Assembly: GCF_009727055.1 (NCBI RefSeq)
Contig: NC_052352.1
Location: 25,098,363 to 25,162,362, forward strand
Direction: 5' to 3'
DNA: 64,000 bases
From: Benincasa hispida
Taxonomy: Eukaryota; Streptophyta; Magnoliopsida; Cucurbitales; Cucurbitaceae
The stretch's first letter is position 1, and each line of letters starts with the position of its first letter. The position numbers were made by a program, and so were the translations under genes. Below, piece after piece: positions 21,900 through 31,155 of this stretch. The notes under the pieces were generated by a model. It was not told the origin of the DNA, ran no database searches, and was given only the letters and a program-made list of their open reading frames with translations.

Positions 21900-23454
21900 A
21901 GTCCCAGCATCTCTTTGTATGACCAGGCGAAAACATCCCTGTATTCGGTGAACAAACTCATGTATTCATCCTCTTCCCCTTCCGAGAGGGACGCACTGAT
22001 GAAAGTCGTATGCAGTTCTTCTATAGTGCCCAGATTCACCTCTTTTAACTCGTCCACCGTGGATTGACCACCGTCCTCTAGACCTTGCGAAGCGTCCTTC
22101 ACTTCCTCTTCGATCATACCCTTTTCGGATTCTTCGATCATGGTGATGTGCTGGCACGAAGTTTCGCCTTCCTTCTGCTCTAAATTTCCATTCTGAGGAT
22201 TGGTGAAAACGACATCGCGCTTCTTTACTTTGAGCGAGCCCTTACTTGTGCTTAGAGTAATGAAAGTCTTTCTCTTCATGCATGAGGGGACAGTACTATG
22301 GATTTCTCCATCACTTCTTGCCTCTTCTGATGCCTTCTGGTTCATGACCCTTTAGCGTTTTTAAGGTCGATTCATCGCCAAATGGACGCTCGAGGTATCG
22401 GCCACCTCTTTCTTATAGTCATTTTAGGGGCGTCAGCACAGGGTTTTCCCTTCCCCTTTGTCTTACTAGGGACATATTGGTCGAGGGGATCTTCAGCCCT
22501 CCCATGCTTCAGGCGATCAAAAATGGGAGCGGGGGGTTTTCCTTTGCTCTCCTTTGGAACTGCGCCTAATATTTTAAAGGTTGACGGTCGCACCACCACC
22601 AGTGATTGATAGATGATTTCCTTATTTTCTTCATTCGGCAGAGACAACCTTCAAAAGATTGAGCGTAGAGTAGCTCTGGGAATAGTATGTGGGCTACCTC
22701 TTTCTACTTCTGTCATGCTTAATCTCTCGAAGACCAAGGCACGTGCGGTAGACGATCTAATACAGTCGAAGGCTGAAGCTCTTTTATCTTTGCCCTTCTT
22801 TTCTCCTATATCATCGACTTCTTCTACAGTGATATGATTGTTGTTGGCCACTTTCCCCTTCGCCTTTCTGATTATGTGGATTGGCTCTAACGGCTCATAT
22901 CCGAGCCCCACCCTCGATGTGGGCATAGCGTGTCCTTCTTGCAAAAGCTTCTTTTGGGTCGATGAGAGTCGGGGTTGCTCATAAATCTTCAAACTTTTGA
23001 ACTCAGTGTGAGCTGTGAAGTCATAGCTCGCCTTCGCCAACAGCTTGTAAGCCTTGGGATCGAATCCGTCTTCAGTTCGCCTCTCGGGCAACTTTAAACT
23101 CGTCACTTCCGCCTCCGGCTTGTGGACTTCCTGCCTCGTTATCGACATGACGGGTGTGACAAAACTCTTCTTTAGAATTTCTATGTTGCTGACCTGCAAA
23201 CCTTTTGAGCATTCCGTAAAAGGTGACTCACCCTTTTTTCGTCTCGACAAAGGGACATAGTGCAGAGTCGGAGGTTTTGAGGCTTTTTCGCCCCTCACCA
23301 TGAGTGTTTCTCCAACACCGAGGGATGTTCTACTATCTTTTGGGCTAGAGGCTTGTACCTTGCTACCTACCCTTTTCTTTGTGTCTATTGGCAACCTCGA
23401 CCAGGATCCACCTGCTTTTTTTTGCCAGCAAGTTCTCTGTCGGCATAGTCTCAC
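21900..23454 (-). pseudogene. Tat pol linker between protease and RT
   Basis: A long, poorly structured region typical of this lineage. It contains KPPTLHYVPLSRRKKGESPF, DGFDPKAYKLLAKASYDFT, LREGHA-like and VFERLSMTEVERG (22651-23454), repeated RLS/R-type motifs at 22372-22647, an acidic stretch (22000-22200) and the pre-RT motif YMSLFTEYRDVFAWSYKEM near 21920-21970. Frames are open for up to about 265 codons but change several times. Confidence 0.75.
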
Positions 23455-23487
23455 CGGAATTCTTGCTCTTTAGGTAAAATTTTGCAT

Positions 23488-23856
23488 CTACGAAGTGAGA
23501 CTCGGCCTCAGATTACGGATTAGAATCTGCTTCAACCTTCTTAATCCCTCTTGGTACAACTTGAAACACTGATGTAGTGTCGATGTAATCACACCATTCC
23601 CATGAATCCAAGGCCATCCCAATAGCAGCTTGTAGGTGGTCTTTGAGTCTATCACATGAAACAGCGCGTCGGCCTTCAGATCGCCAATGAGGAGCTCCAA
23701 GCGTATCATGCCTATCGTCCTTTGGTTGCCTTGATTGAAACCCTGAATTACTAATTTGCTGTTTGATAGCTCTTCCATGAGTATGCCCAACTGTTTCATA
23801 GTCATCTTAGGCATTATATTGACGACAGATCCGTTGTCAATGAGGATTCGACCCAC
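23488..23856 (-). pseudogene. Tat protease (retropepsin-like)
   Basis: The minus strand reads GRILIDNGSVVNIMPKMTM, with DNGS at the place of the retropepsin D-T/S-G signature, then GMIRLELLIGDLKADALFHV and YKLLLGWPWIHGNGV (the conserved LLGRPWIH-type motif of plant Ty3/gypsy protease). The frame is open for about 120 codons. Whether DNGS is the family norm or a change could not be checked here. Confidence 0.75.
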
Positions 23857-24423
23857 TCTCTGTTCTCAAATGTATCCCGAGACGTACAAAGGCCTATTAT
23901 GCAATTTGGATCCCAGTAGCAGATTTTTGTCTGAGAAGCCTATGGATGTGCAACACGAGGCATAAGCACGTGCTGCGGAGATCGATGCACTAGAGGCATT
24001 GGATTCTAATAGTGCCTCAATGAGGGTCGTCTTAGCTTCTCACGGAAGTGATAGCAGGTCGTCTATGTTGAATGGTGACGAACCCTTTGGTTCTTCTATC
24101 AAATTCAATGGGCCTGGAATGGTATCTTCTTCTTCCATGGTACTGCCAGCATGACATGCAGTAGCCTCTGGCATTTCCTCTGAACCCCAATTTCAGAAGT
24201 TCTTCAGGAGGAAATCTACTAACTTCATCTGTCATCTGGGACGAGGAACATCCTCGTCTCTCTCGTCACTAGCCTTGGGCCTCCAAGCCTTCTTTCTACC
24301 CTTCCTTTTTTGTGTCTTGCTCCCTCGCTCATAGCTTTTATGAGAGCGTAGCTCTTTTTGGATAAAGTTTAGTCTTTCCTTCTTACGGCACGCCATAAGG
24401 ATTCAGACTTCTTATCGTCATCG

Positions 24424-26125
24424 TCAGTGCGCTTTCCTCCGTTTTAAGGATCTGTAGTTTGGACCTCCTACTGAAACCACACTACCACAGGTTTGAAGGT
24501 CCCAAACTGGACCGAGCTCTCCCTCTTTATAATATATGATTGGTGCCGCCACGCTTGGAGTTACCGTCACCACAGCATGATTCCTTTGCACCACCTCGTC
24601 TAGATCCAGCTTTATTTTCCTCTCACGGGCCAATTTGAGGATCAATTCCTTCAATACAAAACATTTTTCGACTGGGTGTCTAACGACCGTGTGATACTTG
24701 CAGTAGTTGGGATCATCCACTTTGTCGGCCTGTTCTGGTCGTTTACATTATGGTAGCTGGATAAGGTGGTTCTCTAGTAGTTGTTCATATCTGCAACGTC
24801 AGAGTCGAGAAACGGGTAGACTTTTTCCTGTCGCTTCTTCAGGGTTAGGCGACGTCTTTCGCCTCCTTCGTCTTTCTTTTCTATCTTCTTCTCTTTCCTT
24901 TTTGAGGAGAACTTAAATGGGGTTGTATTAACGACCATTGATTCTTTTGTGGCACCTTTCACAATTTTCTCGGCGCCCTTCACCTTCTTCATGTCTTTCT
25001 TCGGTTCGTGGCTCAGGAAGTCCTTCGTTCCCTGTTGGCGATACTTAACTCCATGTCGTGAGCGTGGGTCGCCAATTCTTTAAAGGTACGGGGCTTTATT
25101 CCCTGCAGGATATAGAGGAGTTCCCAGTGCATACCCTGCGTGCACATTTCTACAGCAGATAATTCAGTGAGTCGATTTTTGCAATCCAAACTCAAAGCTC
25201 TCCATCGGTTGATATAGTCAACGACCGACTCCCCTTTTCGTTGTTTGGTGTTTGTCAGCTCCATCATGCTGACGGTGTGCCTAGTGCTATAGAAGCGATT
25301 CAAAAATTCTCTTTTAAGTTGCTCCCAGTTGTCAATCACCTCAGGCTCTAAATCTGTGTACCAGTCAAAAGCATTTCCTTTAAGGGTTCTGACAAACTGC
25401 TTGACTATTAGATATCCCTTTGTTCCCGCATTCTCGCATGTTTCTACGAAGTGGGCGATATGTTACTTTGGGTTGCTCTTTCCGTCGAATTGTTGGAACT
25501 TTGGGGTTTGATACCCTGCAGGCATTCTCAGATTGTCGATCCTCTAGGTGTATGTCTTGGAATACATGAAGGAAGTTTGAGCCGACCCTCTGTATTGAGC
25601 TCTTATGGAGGTCATGATCATGTCTTGTGGTTGTTGGACAGACAGAGAGGCCACCGAGGCTGACTGTTGCAATTGGTTTTCTTGTAGCACGGTCTTCCCC
25701 TTGTCAGTTGCTTTGATCGTGGGTGCTTAGCTTGATTTAGTAGTCTCTCGAGACTGCATTTGTTCTTTCAGGGCAGCAATCTCATGATCTCGCTCCTCAA
25801 CAGCTTTCATCAAAAAATTAATCTTCCTTTCCATTTCTGCCATGGCCACTTCCGCCGTCACATCTGCCATCATGACAGAAATCACATCTGGTTATGAATC
25901 CCTTTTAAACTTGCTGAAGGTGGAAGTAGAGTTGTCAAACAAGGGGTTTTCCTTGATGACAACCCCGCTTTGTGGGGATTCCATCATTTGCCTCAAGATG
26001 CTGTGAGCGATAAAGGAGCTCTGGTCTTGCTCCTGCGTGACTTCTCTTGAGCGGTTGCGGGTGACAGGTCCCATGTACGAGCCGTTTGTGGAGGAAGCTT
26101 TGGATGCCATCTTCTTAGGTGCCAT
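24424..26125 (-). pseudogene. Tat gag (degenerate)
   Basis: Starts with ATG at 26125 (MAPKKMASKASSTNGSYMGP), 63 bp from the inner end of the 5' LTR. A Retrotrans_gag domain lies at 25013-25339 (WEQLKREFLNRFYSTRHTV, KGESVVDYINRWRALSLDC) and a Cys/His segment at 24660-24720 (YCKYHTVVRHPVEKCFVLKE) resembling the zinc-binding motif of Tat Gags. At least four frame changes or stops separate the parts. Confidence 0.82.
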
Positions 26126-26169
26126 TTGGCTTGTTTGGATGCTGAGAAAGAGATGAGAGGTAGAGAGGT

Positions 26170-26188
26170 CTCACCAAGCGTGCCAATT
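26170..26188 (-). promoter_or_regulatory. Candidate primer-binding site of the Tat element
   Basis: Minus strand next to the 5' LTR reads AATTGGCACGCTTGGTGAGACC. The TGGCACGC core is at the right place for a primer-binding site. The tRNA was not identified from the sequence alone. Confidence 0.55.
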
Positions 26189-26897
26189 TGTTCACACGAG
26201 GTTTCCAAAGAAACGTGTTTCGTGGAGTTGAACTTGAGTTGGTGTTGATGTTGAAGTTGATTTGATGCGATGTGGTTCGATCTCTAATACTTGATCCTTT
26301 GATTCTCTCTTAGTTGGGTGAATGTGCTTGACTTAAAGACGAAAAGCACCAAATGTTCTTGAAGTAGAAGTCTTGGAAGCTTGAAGTAGAAGTCTTGGAA
26401 GCGTCTTTGTGTCTTCAAGGGTCTTCTATCTTCTAGGAGTGCAACTTTAGGAGTCTTGGGAGTCTTTTGCTTATTGATAAATTCTTTTCGAGCTCTCTGA
26501 ATGTAGAAAATGCTGCCCCTTGAAATGAGAAGAGTGTCTCTATTTATAGGGCTCTCTGATGGGCTTCATGGGCTTAGGCTTGGTTGGTCCATGGGTCTAG
26601 CCTTTGGGCTCAATTAATTGGATTTAGGCCTGATTTGACATTTAGGTCAAATTCGATCTATTTTGGGGCTTAGTTTGACTTTAACCCAAATAATAATATC
26701 AAATTGGGCCAAATTAATCTTATCTGATTCAATGGTCATGATAAAACTACGTGGTGTCATCGAAATTTGTCTTCAACTTCAATTCGGGACATATGTCAAC
26801 TCCTAATTGGGCCCAAATTTAATGATTTAGAATTTCGTCATTAATTTAGTAAACGACGTGGCAACTTATGATTGGTCCAAAATTTTATCCTTCAACA
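26189..26897 (-). repeat. 5' LTR of the Tat element
   Basis: 709 bp, TG...CA on the minus strand, paired with 9042-9708. A TATA-like motif (minus strand CTATAAATAGAGAC, about 26537-26550) is probably its promoter; the same motif is present in the 3' LTR near 9331-9344. Confidence 0.9.
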
Positions 26898-26902
26898 GTC
26901 TT
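26898..26902. repeat. Target-site duplication GTCTT (right)
   Basis: Matches 9037-9041; see the Tat element. Confidence 0.9.
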
Positions 26903-27537
26903 CTTCGAGGTTCACTAGAGGTTGTGAGTCCTACGGGACTTACTAGAGGTAGTGGATATACTTAACTACAGTAGGATGAAATTCAATTATTCATGTATGT
27001 ATGTGTCCCGTGAGGACTAGGAGAGTGCTTACGTTCCACCAGAGGTAAGCATCTAGAGGACATGATGACTAACCTAACCTCAGTAGTGGGGTTACTTACT
27101 GAGTATTTTATACTCACCTTTTCTCATGTTTATGTTTCAGGTAAGGGCAAGGACGCACTGGCGAATGACAAGAGGAATCCATGATCGAGCCACTAGGATC
27201 AGTTTTAAAGCTTCAGCTCATGTTTTAATATTTTTTTATGTTTTTATTCACTTTCAGTTTTGATATTTGGAACTTACTATTGAGATTTGTTTTCAGACTT
27301 ATTTATTTCCATTTATGAGTTTTGGGTACTCTATCATTTGAATTTATTATTTGAATTTAATGAAAATATTTTAAGCTACCTTATTTATTTAGCATTTATT
27401 TTACTATATAAAGGATGTCGTTTTAAGTTCTATGCATGCATGTGTTTAGTAAAGGCCTAGCTTGAGTTCTAGGGGGTCGAGTCATTACACATGTAGTAAT
27501 GTCCTCCCAGTAGATGTTAGAAAGTCGAGTCGTTACA
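26903..27537 (+). repeat. Tekay/Del-like LTR, right part
   Basis: Continues the LTR that starts at 6648: residual 29-bp repeat units (CACTAGAGGTTGTGAGTCCT), then AT-rich U5-like DNA, ending GAGTCGTTACA at 27537. Confidence 0.78.
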
Positions 27538-27539
27538 GT

Positions 27540-27550
27540 TGGTATCAGAG
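27540..27550 (+). promoter_or_regulatory. Primer-binding site, initiator-Met tRNA type
   Basis: TTGGTATCAGAG directly follows the LTR end at 27537. It matches the standard primer-binding site of many plant LTR retrotransposons. Its presence shows that this LTR is in 5' position for whatever lies to the right. Confidence 0.85.
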
Positions 27551-28377
27551 TCTAAGTTTTTAGGTTTTGTAGACTGACATACTTCGTAAGTGTAGAATGT
27601 TCCTATGACTCATCAACGGATTCTTCGTCATCGTTAGGTATGTACAAGCAGTAAAAGTGTTATCAAAAGTCTTATATGAAAGTATTTGTTCGGTTTAATA
27701 CCACAAGCTATGTTCTACTACATGCTTGGTGCCTTTATAGAAGTTAATATGAGTTGGTTATTCAATTATGACTTATTGAGAAATTGATGGATGTTAAAAG
27801 TCATTTGACACTATTTTACCTTATGAAGGGACTACTAGGAAAAAAAATGGATATTTCAACTCAAAGATCTTAAAGCCTGATAAAATTATGTAGCATTGTG
27901 AAATGACAGTGAAAATATTAGAGGATGTATTTGTTTAAGCCATTGAATAAAGTAGTCAAGTTGAGAATTCATTAAGGAACAATGTTACGTTTTATAATGG
28001 GGAATAGGATTAGTGAAATTACAAAAAAAAAAAAAAAAAAAAACTTCATCACAACAAGTCACGTACATAGTACGAGACTAAATTTCTTTGTAGATAAGAA
28101 AAAGAAGGAGACTAGTTTTTATTAAAAGTTACTAGATATTAAATTCAAATGTTTCCAAGAGAAATTTGAAATGATATATAAGTCATTATCACTTTTGTGG
28201 TACTGAAGATTCGTGGATTGATTAAGGTATTGTGTTTTGTTTCTTCATGTAACGTGCCTAAAAAGGGAGGGGGGAAACTTAATAGGTGTATAAATGATAA
28301 TATGAAGAACTCCATATAGGACCTCGATAAAAAATGATTTTGGCAAGAAAGCTAAGATGGTTGAAAATAACATTGTT
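27551..28377 (+). other. Degenerate internal region of the Tekay-like element
   Basis: Short leader after the primer-binding site, then AT-rich DNA with a run of 22 A at about 28022-28043. No Gag or Pol motif is recognised. Confidence 0.4.
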
Positions 28378-29230
28378 GGGGGGGGGGGAGTCGTTGAAAA
28401 ATTGTTGTCCTTAAGGTACTTGGATGTTGCATATTTGTTTCTTGCAATGAAAAACTCAAGTTTTAATTAATTGACCCAAGAGGAAGGATAAATATTTGGA
28501 GTTAAAAGCAATAACAACTTATGAAGAATACCTTGCTAAAGGCGGAATTTAAGAATTTGATTGTAGAGTACGAAAGGGTAAAGTAGTCACAGATATGTTT
28601 CGCTAGGAACATGGAAAAGAGCATATTGGATTTATTGGTCTTACCAAAGATAAGAGTGAAGAAAATAAAAGTTTTAGGAAATGTTTTATTGTTTTGAGAA
28701 GAAAGGGGGAATTAATGTTTTGAGATTACAGGTACTAAGTCTGATTTTACTTTCTCAATCTAGAATTTGGGTTGGACCTTGGTAATGTGTTGGTCGACAA
28801 GGGTAGTTTTTAGGTTGTTGGTCGTGGAACTCAGTGTTAGTATAAGAATCTTCTTCTCAAAATAAAAGAATAGGTAGAGACAATCTAGCGTATGAATGTT
28901 TGATAAGCTTCTTCTTGAAGAAAAATAATATTTTATGTGATAAAATTGGTAAGCGATAGTTGTCAGAAACACAACAAAAAGAGAAGGGTGAAGCTTTATC
29001 AGTGAAAAGGTAAACAATTGAAAGTTTATCAAAGTTCATGAGATCTGGACTTGGGGCGCAAATTAGAAAATAGAAACTAGTAACATTAAAAACGAAAAAA
29101 AAAAAAAAAATCAACTCAGAGTATAAAAAGTTATATATAGTGTTGAAGTAAATTAGATCTCCTAGGGTCACCACTAGCATGAGAAGTAGACTTGATAATA
29201 GAGTTGAGTTGATAGTAAAAGGTTTCTATG
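28378..29230. repeat. Tandem duplication, copy 1 (~850 bp)
   Basis: Nearly identical to 29231-30071; ATTGTTGTCC at 28401 recurs at 29248, a period of 847 bp. It starts with a run of G (28379-28388). The differences are largely single-base insertions or deletions. No known domain is encoded. Confidence 0.9.
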
Positions 29231-30071
29231 GGGGGGGGATCGTTTAAATTGTTGTCCTTAAGGTACTTGGATGTTGCATATTTGTTTCTTGCAATGAAAA
29301 ACTCAAGTTTAATTAATTGACCCAAGAGGAAGGATAAATATTTGGAGTTAAAAGCAATAAACAACTTATGAAGAATACCTTGCTAAAGGCGGAATTTAAG
29401 AATTTGATTGTAGAGTACGAAAGGGTACAAGTAGTCACAGATATGTTTCCTAGGAACATGGAAAAGAGCATATTGGATTTATTGGTCTTACCAAAGATAA
29501 GAGTGAAGAAAATAAAAGTTTTAGGAAATGTTTATTGTTTTGAGAAGAAAGGGGAATTAATGTTTTGAGATTACAGGTACTAAGTCTGATTTTACTTTCT
29601 AATCTAGAATTTGGTTTGGACCTTGGTATGTGTTGGTCGAAAGGGTAGTTTTTAGGTTGTTGGTCGTGGAACTCAGTGTTAGTATAAGAATCTTCTTCTC
29701 AAAATAAAAGAATAGGTAAGAACAATCTAGCGTATGAATGTTTGATAAGCTTCTTCTTGAAAGAAAATAATATTTTATGTGATAAAATTGGTAAGCGATA
29801 GTTGTCAGAAACACAACAAAAAGAGAAGGGTGAAGCTTTATCAGTGAAAAGGTAAACAATTGAAAAGTTTATCAAAGTTCATGAGATCTGGACTTGGGGC
29901 GCAAATTAGAAAATAGAAACTAGTAACATTAAAAACGAAAAAAAAAAAAAATCAATTCAGAGTATAAAAAGTTATATATGTGTTGAAGTAAATTAGATCT
30001 CCTAGGGTCACCACTAGCATGAGAAGTAGACTTGATAATAGAGTTGAGTTGATAGTAAAAGGTTTCTATGG
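29231..30071. repeat. Tandem duplication, copy 2
   Basis: Second copy of the ~847-bp unit, also beginning with a G run (29231-29238). Here an open + strand frame of 66 codons (29368-29568) exists that is broken by one-base indels in copy 1. No family is recognised for it. Confidence 0.9.
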
Positions 30072-30249
30072 ATGGGATGAAGTAACTCAAGTCACAAAAA
30101 CATGAACTATTCAGCAAAATTCATCTTATGTCCTAATATTTCGGGTTGGCACATACTAGTTTTGTTACTAGAAAGGAACATATAATCCTTTTCCCTTTTT
30201 TTCTCAAAACCTGGATCTTCTTTTTCTTAGATTTTTTTTTTTTTTTTTT

Positions 30250-30276
30250 GGGGGGGGGGGTGGGGAGGGGGTAGGG
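30250..30276 (+). other. G-rich tract with quadruplex-forming pattern
   Basis: After a T run, G runs of 10, 4, 5 and 4 are separated by T, A and TA. This fits the G3+N1-7 four-run pattern. Confidence 0.7.
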
Positions 30277-30279
30277 GTT

Positions 30280-31155
30280 CAATAAGTAGATTCAAGATTG
30301 TGAAGAGAGAGATGGGTTTCATTTGGAGGGAAGGAGGTTGTAACGGCAAAAACAAAAAGAGGAAATGTTAAAAATCCTAACCTAATTTTATGGTGAGTTC
30401 GGGCAAATATTGGACCAAATCGAACCGATCCGAATCGTTCGGTTTTGTTTGGGTCCTTTTCGTTTTGTTTTAAAATCGAACCTGTTCGAGATGGGTCGGG
30501 TCAATTTTTGCATCTTTAATAAGGACCAAATAGAAACTAAATCTAAACCTTAAACACCAAAATAATATTTTTCTTTAATTAAATCTACCTTCCAATAAGG
30601 TTTCCAACCCCAGCTCCTTCAAACGCTGTCATCCAAAACCCATTTTGTGAGTGCACGAGCTATCTTGTTTTGTTTTAAGCTACACAACATGCAATAAATA
30701 ACCTTTTTGATATACCAAAATTTTCTGATATCAACGTGTGGTGATTTCCTACTCTTTTTTTTTAATTATTTCCTTAGCATTTTTTTTTCCAATTCAACTG
30801 TAATTATAATCAATGACATATCCCTTTAATTAGTTAAGTTTACCTTGACATGATGGAACCATTGAATCTTAGCATATATACATTAATTGGTCATTTTGTA
30901 AATATTTGTAACGGCAGCGCACATATACGTAAAAAAGCCACTTTATGGGCCATCAGTAACCCTGAGGCCCAAATGTGGACAGATAAAGTTCCCGCTCTCT
31001 TTTAAAAATCTCTTCCCGTTCTCCGATCACGCTCACGCTCACACTCGCGCCTCGCCTGCCTCTTCTTATTAGACACAATAATTCAACCAAAATTTCTGTA
31101 TAACCAATTATAAGAATTAGCGTTAGGTTAAATACAAAACTTATCTTTCTTCATT
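30280..31155 (+). promoter_or_regulatory. Upstream region of the CXC gene
   Basis: Mostly AT-rich; 30395-30500 has CGGTTCGGTTTTG-like text seen in hAT-type repeats. Proximal features: TGGGCC at 30949 and its inverted form GGCCCA at 30966 (site II type), a TTCCCGC (30989-30995) close to an E2F site, and a C-rich stretch at 31010-31060 that may be the 5' leader. No TATA box in a convincing place. Confidence 0.45.

Larger units (their letters stand above)
9042..26897 (-). mobile_element. Tat-lineage Ty3/gypsy retrotransposon, nearly complete, degenerate
   Basis: A 17,856-bp element bounded by ~0.7 kb LTRs and 5-bp duplications GTCTT. In its own (minus) direction the order is 5' LTR (26897-26189), gag (26125-24424), protease (near 23850), a long linker, reverse transcriptase (21880-21165), RNase H (split by an insertion), integrase (18140-16830), an antisense PMD gene (16379-11729), a T/C-rich spacer and 3' LTR (9708-9042). 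Two insertions account for about 3.6 kb, so the original was about 14.2 kb. The long pol-LTR spacer, the aRNH-like second RNase H block and the extra antisense ORF are all typical of the Tat/Ogre group. All coding parts carry stops or frameshifts. The LTRs differ by several percent plus a ~65-bp indel, so the insertion is not recent. Confidence 0.9.

Noticed and set aside
28760..30117. Minus-strand hydrophobic frames in the 847-bp duplication
   Set aside because: AT-rich, frame changes between the two copies by one-base indels, no known domain.
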